Program-made: the position numbers and the translations under genes | Source: Pelagerythrobacter aerophilus | Lineage (GTDB): Bacteria; Pseudomonadota; Alphaproteobacteria; Sphingomonadales; Sphingomonadaceae | DNA length: 64,000 nucleotides | NCBI RefSeq assembly: GCF_003581645.1 | Contig: NZ_QXFK01000014.1 | Span: 434,001-498,000 of the forward strand | Direction: 5' to 3' | Notes under the pieces: model-generated | Database searches by the model: none | The model's input: the letters and a program-made list of their open reading frames with translations, nothing else | What the model was told of the DNA's origin: nothing | Shown: positions 34,179 to 41,715 of the stretch, one piece after another | How the letters are laid out: the number at the start of each line of letters is the position of its first letter | Position numbering within the stretch: position 1 is the stretch's first letter

Positions 34179-34587
34179 GGCACGCAAGCAGCGTCGGACA
34201 TCGCGGACAGATCGCGCGCGCGAGACGTTCCTCGCGACGCTCGCTGAGACCTGCAACGTATCAGAGGCGGCGCGGACGGCCGGCATCGGGCGGTCGACAG
34301 CCTACGAGTGGCGGGACGAGGACGAAGCCTTCGCCGCCGCGTGGGATGAGGCTGAGCAGGAAGCCGCCGACAAGCTCGAGCGCGAAGCATGGCGCCGGGC
34401 GGTCGAAGGCACCGACAAGCCCGTGACGTTCCAGGGCGTGATCACCGCGACCTACAAGGAATATTCGGACAAGATGCTGGAAATCCTGCTCAAGGCGCAT
34501 CGGCCGGAGAAGTTCACCGATCGCAGCAAGGTCGAGCACTCGGGCGAGATGCAGATCAACGTTCTGCCGGAGGACGCGGGGCTGTGA
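34171..34587 (+). CDS. terS: Terminase small subunit
   Basis: A 138-residue DNA-packaging protein. An N-terminal helix-turn-helix (FLATLAETCNVSEAARTAGI, then GRSTAYEWRDED) would bind the packaging site; the rest is helical with the terminase-type segment KYKEYSDKMLEILLKAHRPEKF (seen as TYKEYSDKMLEILLK). It recognises phage DNA and regulates the large subunit. In this phage an opposite-strand membrane-protein gene separates it from terL. Confidence 0.85.
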   Translation: MAKARKQRRTSRTDRARETFLATLAETCNVSEAARTAGIGRSTAYEWRDEDEAFAAAWDEAEQEAADKLEREAWRRAVEGTDKPVTFQGVITATYKEYSDKMLEILLKAHRPEKFTDRSKVEHSGEMQINVLPEDAGL

Positions 34588-34595
34588 GCGCGAAC

Positions 34596-35189
34596 TTAGG
34601 GATTCTCGAGGATGCGCATAGTCACCTTAATGAGTTCGATGGAATAGTGGAGTTCGGCTCCCCAAGAGCGATCGTCGGCGGGATGAAGATCCTCCGGCGA
34701 TTCAAAGCAATCGGCGTAGAACTGCTCAACTTCCACAACCATCCCGTGCAGGTTCCCAAGAGACGCCATCTGATGGAAGTTGAGAGCTTTGCTGCGCTGA
34801 ATAGCCTGATCGATAATCATGCGAGTGGCGCGAGAGTTCAGACCAAACTGCTTGATCGCCTCGCGGTACTCTGCCGGCATTGTCTTACTGTCAGTCGGTT
34901 CAAGAGCTTGAGCATGTTCAGCCGACTTCTGAAGTTTGCCCAGAGCGTCGGTGAGTATCTGAACCTCCCGGGACATCTCAATGTTGTGGTTCCGGTCGGC
35001 CACCCAAACCGCACCCGCCACAGTAGCTGTCGCGCCGGTCAGGGCGCCGAGGAAGGCCATTACCGGCTCCAGCGGAAATCCAACGCGGATCATCAGGGCA
35101 ACGAAAATGCCCAGGCCGCCGGCGGCGGCTCCCATGATCAAGCAAGTGATGAGGTGGTCGCGTCCAGTCATGGCCGCGTTGTCATTCAT
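34596..35189 (-). CDS. Membrane protein of unknown function inserted between terS and terL
   Basis: A 197-residue protein on the strand opposite to all surrounding late genes. Two transmembrane helices (about 13-33 and 40-62) are followed by a soluble helical domain. Orientation, position and its own likely expression during lysogeny are features of morons, accessory phage genes that often alter the host or exclude other phages. No known exclusion family recognised. It fills almost exactly the gap between terS and terL. Confidence 0.72.
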   Translation of the reverse strand: MNDNAAMTGRDHLITCLIMGAAAGGLGIFVALMIRVGFPLEPVMAFLGALTGATATVAGAVWVADRNHNIEMSREVQILTDALGKLQKSAEHAQALEPTDSKTMPAEYREAIKQFGLNSRATRMIIDQAIQRSKALNFHQMASLGNLHGMVVEVEQFYADCFESPEDLHPADDRSWGAELHYSIELIKVTMRILENP

Positions 35190-35197
35190 TCCGCGCC

Positions 35198-37330
35198 GTG
35201 CCGCAAGCCGCGTCCGTGACTGCCACCCTCACCCCTAAGCAACGCGAAGCCAACCGCCTCCTTGCCGGCCCCGCCCGCAACATCATGCTCCGCGGCGGGT
35301 CTCGCTCCGGCAAGACGTTCCTCCTCGTCCGCGCCATCATCCAGCGTGCGATCAACGCCCCGAACAGCCGGCACGCGATCTTCCGCTTTCGCTTCAATCA
35401 CGCGAAGACCTCGATCTGGTCGGACACACTGCCGAAGGTCCTCAAGCTGTGCTTCCCGGCCCTGCGCGTGCGGTTCGACAAGACCGACTTCTACGTCGAG
35501 CTGCCGAACGGGTCGCAGATCTGGATCGCGGGCCTCGACGACAAGGATCGGGTCGAGAAGATCCTCGGCCAGGAATACTGCCTCGATCCCTCGGCCCGTG
35601 TGTTGGCTTCGGACCTGACATGGGTCCGTGCCTCGGAAGTCGAGGTGGGGCGGGAGCTAATCGGCTTCCCCGAGGATCTCAATGGGCACATGAAGTTGAT
35701 CCCGTCGACCGTGACGGCTGCTCGCTCCATCCGGACTCGCAGGCTGCGAGTAGTGACGAACAAGGGCGAGACGATCGTGTCTGCGTGTCACAAGTTCGTT
35801 GGCTATCGGGACGACCGCCGCACTCGAAACTTCCGGTCGCTGTCGTGGGTCCGCGCAGATGACTTGCGCCCCGGCGATAGCGTGCGTTTCGCCTGCCCCG
35901 TCTGGGATGAGGGCACAACAAAGGCCGATGGTTGGCTTGCTGGGATACTGGACGGCGAGGGCTGGGCGTCTGCTGGCAACGTCGGAGTGGCTCAAAATCC
36001 AGGACCCGTGCTCGATCAAATTCGCACGGAGTTTGATCGACTCGGCGTTGGCTACAAGGAGCACTTGGCAAAGGAGGGGTGCGCCAAAGTACAACCCGAC
36101 AGTATCTGGTCTGCATTGCGCCTACTCGGGACCACGAGGCCGGTACGGCTGCTACCGAAGGCCCGATCTGTATGGGAGGGGAGGCGCGGCTTTGTTGCCC
36201 GAGGCTGCCGTTCCGGGCACGGCACAGGAACAAGGGCCAATCCCGAGGGCCGGCATGTTGCGCAGGTGACCCGCGTCGACGACCTTGGTGAAGGTGAGGT
36301 CGTCTCGCTGAGCACCTCAAGCAAGACGCTCATTGCGGACGGATTTTTAGGTCACAATTGCACGCTCTACTTCAACGAGTCCTCGCAGATACCGTGGGGC
36401 TCGATCGAGACGGCCATGTCGCGCCTTGCGCAGAAGTGCGCGCTCGCACCCGCGATCGCCACAGCGACAGGCCGAACACACCTCGCGCTGAAGGCCTACT
36501 TCGACTGCAATCCGCCGTCGAAGCTGCACTGGAGCTACCAGCTCTTCCGCGCGAAACTGAAGCCCGGCACGAAGGAGTCGCTGCCCGATCCGGACAACTA
36601 CGTCGAGATGAAGATCAATCCCGACGACAACCGCGAGAATCTGCCGGAGGAATACTTCGAAGTGCTCGATGGCATGTCGTCGGCCAAGCGCACCAGGTTC
36701 CGCGATGGCGAGTGGGCGAGCGAGGTCAACGGCGCGCTGTGGTCGCTGGAGGATCGCAAGGCGGAGGATGGGCGCGCAATGCCCGGCATCGACGCCCTCA
36801 GGGTTACGGAAGCCGACGTGCCCGACTTCCGGCGCATCGTGGTCGCGGTCGATCCGAGCGGCACCAAGGGCGACGGAGGGGGAGACGACATCGGAATCGT
36901 CGTGGCCGCGCTCGGCGTGGACGGTCAAGGCTACGTGCTCGACGACGCCACTTGCCAGCTATCGCCTGAAGGCTGGGGCCGGCGTGCGGTCGACCTGTAT
37001 CACCGGCGCCGGGCTGATCGCGTGGTCGGCGAGGCGAACTTCGGCGGCGACATGGTGCGCGCCATCGTCCAGAGCGCCGACCGCACCGTGTCCTACCGTG
37101 ACGTGAAAGCGAGCCGGGGCAAGGTGGTGCGCGCCGAGCCGATCGCCGCGCTCTACGAGCAGGGCAAGGTGCACCACGTCGGCGACTTTCCCGACCTCGA
37201 GGACCAGATGTGCAACTTCACCGCGAACGGTTACGTCGGCGAGGGATCGCCTGACCGGGCCGACGCGCTGGTGTGGGCGCTGACCGAGTTGATGCTCGAC
37301 GGCAAGACCAGCTCGCTCGATGCGCTGTGA
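35198..37330 (+). CDS. terL: Terminase large subunit with intein
   Basis: A 710-residue precursor. The terminase ATPase has Walker A GGSRSGKT at 33-40 and Walker B YFNESSQI just after the intein; the nuclease half carries VAVDPSG, VGEANFGG and SPDRADALVWAL. Residues 128-387 are an intein; splicing would leave a 450-residue protein joined as GQEY-CTLYFNES. TerL powers DNA packaging and cuts the concatemer. GTG start at 35198 has little ribosome-site support; GTG at 35216 is an alternative. Confidence 0.9.
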   Translation: MPQAASVTATLTPKQREANRLLAGPARNIMLRGGSRSGKTFLLVRAIIQRAINAPNSRHAIFRFRFNHAKTSIWSDTLPKVLKLCFPALRVRFDKTDFYVELPNGSQIWIAGLDDKDRVEKILGQEYCLDPSARVLASDLTWVRASEVEVGRELIGFPEDLNGHMKLIPSTVTAARSIRTRRLRVVTNKGETIVSACHKFVGYRDDRRTRNFRSLSWVRADDLRPGDSVRFACPVWDEGTTKADGWLAGILDGEGWASAGNVGVAQNPGPVLDQIRTEFDRLGVGYKEHLAKEGCAKVQPDSIWSALRLLGTTRPVRLLPKARSVWEGRRGFVARGCRSGHGTGTRANPEGRHVAQVTRVDDLGEGEVVSLSTSSKTLIADGFLGHNCTLYFNESSQIPWGSIETAMSRLAQKCALAPAIATATGRTHLALKAYFDCNPPSKLHWSYQLFRAKLKPGTKESLPDPDNYVEMKINPDDNRENLPEEYFEVLDGMSSAKRTRFRDGEWASEVNGALWSLEDRKAEDGRAMPGIDALRVTEADVPDFRRIVVAVDPSGTKGDGGGDDIGIVVAALGVDGQGYVLDDATCQLSPEGWGRRAVDLYHRRRADRVVGEANFGGDMVRAIVQSADRTVSYRDVKASRGKVVRAEPIAALYEQGKVHHVGDFPDLEDQMCNFTANGYVGEGSPDRADALVWALTELMLDGKTSSLDAL
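35579..36358 (+). other. Intein in TerL (260 residues) with LAGLIDADG-like motif
   Basis: Begins with Cys (CLDPSARVLASD, block A) and ends LIADGFLGHN followed by Cys+1, matching splice blocks F and G (His-Asn|Cys). Block B lies around intein residues 61-73 (ETIVSACHKF). A single LAGLIDADG-type motif, LAGILDGEG, sits at intein residues 120-128, so a homing-endonuclease domain is present but seems reduced. The insertion point is next to the terminase Walker B motif, a typical conserved target for inteins. Confidence 0.9.
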
Positions 37331-37334
37331 TTAT

Positions 37335-37344
37335 CCGTCCGTAG
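37335..37344 (+). promoter_or_regulatory. CCGTCCGTAG late-module motif, copy 1 (portal)
   Basis: Ten-base motif in the 47-base gap between terL and the portal gene. It ends 33 bases before the portal ATG; a CACACC block follows after 20 bases (37365-37370), 7 bases from the ATG. No Shine-Dalgarno sequence in usable position. Confidence 0.55.
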
Positions 37345-37377
37345 CCTGAATAGACTGGAGTTAGCACACCCGACCCC

Positions 37378-39258
37378 ATGGGCGTCGTGACAAACCTCCG
37401 AGATGGCCTGATCAACGCGCTCTCCGGCCGAGGCACGTCCATCGACCGCAGCCGCCACACGTTCTGGTGGTTCCAGCAGATGGACCCGACCCAGCTTCTC
37501 GCGGCCTATCGCTCTTCCTGGCTCATCTCCAAGATCGTCGACCTGCCCGCGCAGGACATGGTCCGCGAATGGCGCGAGTGGGAAGCCGAGGACGATCAGA
37601 TCAAGGCGATTGAAGCCGAGGAAGAGCGGCTTGGCCTGAACAGCGCGATACTGACCGCGCTCGTGTTCGGGCGTCTCGGCGGCGGTGCGGTGCTGCTCGG
37701 CACGAACGCGGCCGACCTCTCGCAGCCCGTTCGCCCGGGTGAAAAGCTGGTCTACGTGAAGGCACTCTACAAGCACCGTCTCACGCCGGGCGAGATCGAC
37801 TATGACCCGGCCAGCGATACGTTCGACGAGCCGCAGTATTTCACGCTGAGCGGGCAACGGGGCAGCGACCGGATCCACCCCTCTCGCTTGCTGATTTTCC
37901 GCGGCGAGCGCGTTCCGGACATGCTCGGCGGGCAACCCGCGAATGACTGGTGGGGGGATGCCGTCATCGATCGCGTCGACCGCGCCGTGAAGGATGCGCA
38001 GCGCGTGTCCGAGGGCTTTGCCGATCTCGTCGAGGAAGCGAAGCTCGACATCTACCGCATCGCCGGCATGACCGATCGGCTGCTGCAGCCAGGCGGCGAC
38101 GATGCCATGCGCAAGCGCTTCGAGGCCACCGCGCTCGGCAAGTCGAATTACCGCGGCATCTTCCTCGACAAGGAAGACGAGTGGGATCAGCGCCAACTCA
38201 CGTGGGCCGGGATGCCCGACATGGTGCGAGCCTACCTCTCGATCGTCGCAGGCGCGGCCGACATTCCCGCCACCCGCCTGCTCGGCAAGTCGCCCGACGG
38301 CATGAACAGCACCGGGGAATCGGACGAGAAGAACTACCGCTCCATGATCGCCACGCGGCAGAACATGGACTTGCGGCCGCAACTCGCCAAGCTCGACGCG
38401 ATCATGCTTCCCGGGCTGGGTCTGCCGGCCGATCTCTACTGGAAGTTCAGCCCGCTCGATACGCCGACCGAGAAGGAGTTCGCCGAGATCGACAAGCTCG
38501 AGGCGGAGACGGCGAACAACCTCTCGCTCTCCGGCCTGGTGCCCGAGACGGCACTGGCAAAGACCGTCCAGCAGCGCATGATCGACAGCGGACGGTGGCC
38601 GGCCCTGAAAGAGGGGCTGGAGGAAGCCGAGCGCGAGGCGAACGCAATGCCCGAGGGCGACGAGGACGATCTTCTCACAGCGGAGGAGCGCACAGCACGA
38701 AGGGAGGTGATCGAGCAATCTGCCGGTGGCGGGACGAACGCGCCCGCCCGCCGTGCCGCGAACGATGCCCGATTCCTCGCCGACGCCGCGCCCAAGACGC
38801 TCTACATCGAACGCAAGCTGATGAACGCCGACGAGGTGATCCGCTGGGCGAAGTCGCAGGGCCTCGAAACCACCCTCGCCGCTTCCGACATGCACGTCAC
38901 CATCGCCTACAGCCGCGCACCGGTGGACTGGTTCGCGGTCGGCACGGACTGGAGCGGCGACGAGAACGGCCACCTGCGCGTCCGCCCGGGTGGCCCGCGC
39001 GCCGTGGAGCGTCTCGGCGAAGGCGATGCGGTGGCGCTGATGTTCGCCGATGACCAGCTCGAATGGCGGCACAAGCGCATCGTCGAGGCTGGGGCGTCGT
39101 GGGATTGGCCGGAGTATCGGCCGCACGTCACGCTGACGTGGAAGGCCGAGGGCGTCAATGTGTCGACGATCGAGCCTTACACGGGGCCTTTGGTTTTCGG
39201 TCCAGAGCTGTTCAGCGAGGTCGACGAGGGCTGGCGCGGGAAGGTGAGCGAGGGATGA
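37378..39258 (+). CDS. Portal protein with C-terminal Acb1-like 2H phosphoesterase
   Basis: A 626-residue protein. Residues 1 to about 440 are a DUF1073-type portal (WLISKIVDLPAQDMVREWR near the start; ARLLGKSPDGMNSTGESD region), the ring through which DNA enters the capsid. From about 462 a second domain follows with two HxT motifs, H506-V-T508 and H583-V-T585, the catalytic pairs of 2H phosphoesterases. This domain is related to Acb1, which degrades cyclic nucleotides of CBASS immunity. Fusion of portal and Acb1-like domains is known from database families; activity here is inferred. Confidence 0.85.
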   Translation: MGVVTNLRDGLINALSGRGTSIDRSRHTFWWFQQMDPTQLLAAYRSSWLISKIVDLPAQDMVREWREWEAEDDQIKAIEAEEERLGLNSAILTALVFGRLGGGAVLLGTNAADLSQPVRPGEKLVYVKALYKHRLTPGEIDYDPASDTFDEPQYFTLSGQRGSDRIHPSRLLIFRGERVPDMLGGQPANDWWGDAVIDRVDRAVKDAQRVSEGFADLVEEAKLDIYRIAGMTDRLLQPGGDDAMRKRFEATALGKSNYRGIFLDKEDEWDQRQLTWAGMPDMVRAYLSIVAGAADIPATRLLGKSPDGMNSTGESDEKNYRSMIATRQNMDLRPQLAKLDAIMLPGLGLPADLYWKFSPLDTPTEKEFAEIDKLEAETANNLSLSGLVPETALAKTVQQRMIDSGRWPALKEGLEEAEREANAMPEGDEDDLLTAEERTARREVIEQSAGGGTNAPARRAANDARFLADAAPKTLYIERKLMNADEVIRWAKSQGLETTLAASDMHVTIAYSRAPVDWFAVGTDWSGDENGHLRVRPGGPRAVERLGEGDAVALMFADDQLEWRHKRIVEAGASWDWPEYRPHVTLTWKAEGVNVSTIEPYTGPLVFGPELFSEVDEGWRGKVSEG

Positions 39259-39437
39259 GCACCGTCCGCGAGCGCCGCCGAGCAGCCCTCAGGGTGCTCA
39301 GTCGCTTCCAGTTCGAACGCGGGCTGCCCGAATGTCCGCTGCGCATCGAGCGCCGGCCTGATCGCACGATCGCCCTGATAGGCACCGCTCCGGATGGTCG
39401 CGAGTATGGGGTCGGCTATTCGGCGGCGCGGTTATGA
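39255..39437 (+). CDS. Small basic phage protein
   Basis: A 60-residue, Arg-rich protein (VRERRRAALRVLSRF) overlapping the portal stop and the phosphatase start by four bases each. Function unknown; the overlaps support it as a real gene. Confidence 0.6.
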   Translation: MSTVRERRRAALRVLSRFQFERGLPECPLRIERRPDRTIALIGTAPDGREYGVGYSAARL

Positions 39438-40159
39438 CCCGCACCTACGCCATTGCGGACCTCCACGGCCGCTTCGACCTTCTCTGTCGCGCCATCGACT
39501 TGATCGAAGCCGACGCTGGCGACGCGGGCGGGAAGTTCGTCGTCCTCGGCGACTTTGTCGACCGGGGTCCGCAGAGTCGCAACATCATCGACCTGCTGAT
39601 GGCAGGGCCGCAGCGTCCTAACTGGGACTGGGTCGTGCTGCAGGGCAACCATGAGGCCATGATGCTGGAAGCGCTGTCCACGCCTTCCCCGCAGCTCATG
39701 CGCTGGTGGGTAGGCAACGGCGGCGGACAGACGCTGGAATCCTACGGCTACCGGAGCGGTGACGATCTCCTGCCGCTCCGGGTCCCGGTCGAGCACATGG
39801 AGTGGTTGCGCGCACTGCCGATCTATCACGAGGATGGCTGGCGCATATTCGTGCATGCTGGCGTTCCGTTCGATCAGCCGCTCACCGAGGCCAAGCCCGA
39901 AACCCTCCAGTGGATGCTCTATCCCGGCGACGTCGATCACGACGATGCCGAGTTTCATCCCGACGAGCAGCATTGCAGCGGCAAGCATATCGTCCACGGC
40001 CACCACCAGTCGGCGTCGCACCCGCTGCTTAAGCGCCATCGGACGAACCTCGACAGCTTCGCGTGGAACACCGGGCGTTTGGCCGTCGCAGTCTTTGAAG
40101 ACTACTATCCCGCGCCGGCACGGATCATGGATGCGCTTGGCCCATCGGCGGCACGCTAA
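39434..40159 (+). CDS. PPP-family metallophosphatase
   Basis: A 241-residue phosphatase with all PPP signatures: DLHG (9-12), GDFVDRG (39-45), GNHE (71-74) and HGHH (187-190), which hold two metal ions. Relatives include lambda protein phosphatase and bis(5'-nucleosyl)-tetraphosphatase. It is embedded in the head-gene operon between portal and MuF-like genes. A role against host nucleotide or protein-phosphorylation signals is possible but unproven. Confidence 0.87.
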   Translation: MTRTYAIADLHGRFDLLCRAIDLIEADAGDAGGKFVVLGDFVDRGPQSRNIIDLLMAGPQRPNWDWVVLQGNHEAMMLEALSTPSPQLMRWWVGNGGGQTLESYGYRSGDDLLPLRVPVEHMEWLRALPIYHEDGWRIFVHAGVPFDQPLTEAKPETLQWMLYPGDVDHDDAEFHPDEQHCSGKHIVHGHHQSASHPLLKRHRTNLDSFAWNTGRLAVAVFEDYYPAPARIMDALGPSAAR

Positions 40160-40395
40160 TGCCCTCCCTCCACCTCCTCCGCGACCACACCCTCGCCGAC
40201 ATTCCCGCGCACCTCCGCCGCGCCGCCGACCGCGCCGAGGAAGACCCGCTCCAGGCCGCGATCCTGCTCACGGTTGACGAGGACGGCGAAGTCGAGACCT
40301 ACGGATGGGGCCGCACCGACGCGCCGCAAACCCTCGCCACGCTGCACATCGCCGCTCACAAGCTGACCCGGAGCATGGCCGATGGCGAGCTTTGA
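40159..40395 (+). CDS. Small phage protein
   Basis: A 78-residue protein with a TAATG link to the phosphatase gene. Contains an acidic beta hairpin (AAILLTVDEDGEVETYGWG). No family recognised. It overlaps the MuF-like start by 14 bases. Confidence 0.6.
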   Translation: MPSLHLLRDHTLADIPAHLRRAADRAEEDPLQAAILLTVDEDGEVETYGWGRTDAPQTLATLHIAAHKLTRSMADGEL

Positions 40396-41338
40396 CCTCC
40401 CCGCGCTCGCTCGCCGGCAAGGCATCAGGCGCGACCTTACAATCCGCCCACCCGAGCCGACACAGGCCCATGCGCAGGAACTCGCGCGGCTCTACATGCC
40501 GATCGTTCGGGCGTGGCAGGAGAACATCGACGCGATCATGGCGGGCCACACCGTGCCGACACTGGACGGGACACGATTTACGATTGGCGTTTCGACGAAG
40601 GAAATCACCTCGGAAGCCAGCATTTCTGCGGGTTTGAGCCACGATTTACGCTCTGAGGAAATCACCCTTTCTGACGCACCGGCCGACCAGCAAGCAGCCA
40701 TCGACCGCACCGCCGAAGAAGTGTCGCGCCTCATCGTCGCATTCGGTGCCGGGGTCGAACGCCTAGCCGTCTCGATCGAGAAATGGCACCGATCGAAGTG
40801 GATCGCAGGCGTGAAGGCCGGCACGGAGGTCGACCTCTCGACCGTGCTGACCGCGCAACCCGTGCGCGAGACGCTGGAGGCGTGGATCGCGCGCAACGTG
40901 GCGCTCGTCACCGATGTCAGCGACCAGGCGAAGGGCCGCATCTCCGACGCCGTGTTCCGGGCCTACCAGAACCGGACGCCGACGCGCGAGCTGGCGCGGG
41001 AACTGCGCGAGGCTGTCGGCATGGCGCGTGCCCGGTCGATCAGGATTGCCGCGGATCAGAACACGAAGCTGAGCGGCGCGCTGGATGCCGAGCGCATGGC
41101 GGAGGCTGGCGTCGAGCTCTGGAAATGGCGCCACAGTGGGAAGCGTCATCCGCGCGAGCAGCACCGGGCGCGCAACGGCAGGATCTACCGGCTTGGATCG
41201 AACAAGCGGGCGAACGCTGACGGCACCGTCATGAAAGGCGGCGAGACCATCGCGTCGGGGGATGCGCCGAGCGAGCCGCCTTGGTGTGGGTGTCGGCGGC
41301 AGGCTTATCTGGCGATTATGGGTGAGGTCGAACGTTAG
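40382..41338 (+). CDS. Phage head morphogenesis protein, MuF-like
   Basis: A 318-residue minor capsid protein. The C-terminal part (about 215-300) matches the MuF domain: ARARSIRIAADQNTKLSG, WRHSGKRHPREQH and a PWCGCRRQA end. MuF-like proteins are few per capsid, associate with the portal and are ejected with DNA in some phages. Gene order portal then MuF is standard. Confidence 0.82.
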   Translation: MASFDLPALARRQGIRRDLTIRPPEPTQAHAQELARLYMPIVRAWQENIDAIMAGHTVPTLDGTRFTIGVSTKEITSEASISAGLSHDLRSEEITLSDAPADQQAAIDRTAEEVSRLIVAFGAGVERLAVSIEKWHRSKWIAGVKAGTEVDLSTVLTAQPVRETLEAWIARNVALVTDVSDQAKGRISDAVFRAYQNRTPTRELARELREAVGMARARSIRIAADQNTKLSGALDAERMAEAGVELWKWRHSGKRHPREQHRARNGRIYRLGSNKRANADGTVMKGGETIASGDAPSEPPWCGCRRQAYLAIMGEVER

Positions 41339-41625
41339 AAGACGTCTTCATAGCCCATCTTGGGCATGCGAGGCATGCGAGGCATAGGCGGGATCGGCGG
41401 TATTGGCGGAATTGGTGCGATCTTGGGAATCCGCGGCATCTTCGGCATCGCCGTGGTCTTGCGCATCACGTACGCGCCGTCGATCAGTTCACCCAGATAT
41501 TTGCCGTCGTGACCCCACACTTCGTTGCCATCAACATACCCGCGGTAGTTGCCTTTGGCGTCGAAGAGGTTGCCGTTGTTGATGTAGCCTGCCCACTGGC
41601 CGCCCGAGCGAAAAATGTGAGACAT
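41335..41625 (-). CDS. 4-fold beta flower domain protein with Pro-Met-rich tail
   Basis: A 96-residue protein on the strand opposite the late operon. Residues 5-55 have the repeated GxW/N-G-x-x-Y/L pattern (QWAGYINNGNLFDAKG, then GNYRGYVDG, GKYLGELIDG), typical of the small 4-fold beta flower domain. The tail (about 58-96) is a striking Pro/Met/Ile/Arg repeat (IPPIPPIPPMPRMPRMP). A strong GGGGGAGAG precedes the ATG. Its 3' end overlaps the MuF gene by 4 bases. A moron of unknown function. Confidence 0.72.
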   Translation of the reverse strand: MSHIFRSGGQWAGYINNGNLFDAKGNYRGYVDGNEVWGHDGKYLGELIDGAYVMRKTTAMPKMPRIPKIAPIPPIPPIPPMPRMPRMPKMGYEDVF

Positions 41626-41671
41626 ACGAATCTCTCCCCCTAATTTGCTCCCGGGGCGTTTGTGCCAGCTA

Positions 41672-41681
41672 CCGTCCGTAG
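41672..41681 (+). promoter_or_regulatory. CCGTCCGTAG late-module motif, copy 2 (capsid protease)
   Basis: Motif in the gap after the minus-strand 4-fold beta flower gene. It ends 34 bases before the protease ATG; CACACC follows after 21 bases (41703-41708), 7 bases before the ATG. Confidence 0.55.
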
Positions 41682-41715
41682 AAGCAATTGCTCCGCATGA
41701 GGCACACCGCGCACC

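Noticed and set aside
37231-39126. 631-codon ORF antisense to the portal gene
   Set aside because: High-GC shadow; the portal frame has family motifs and fits the operon, the antisense frame has none.
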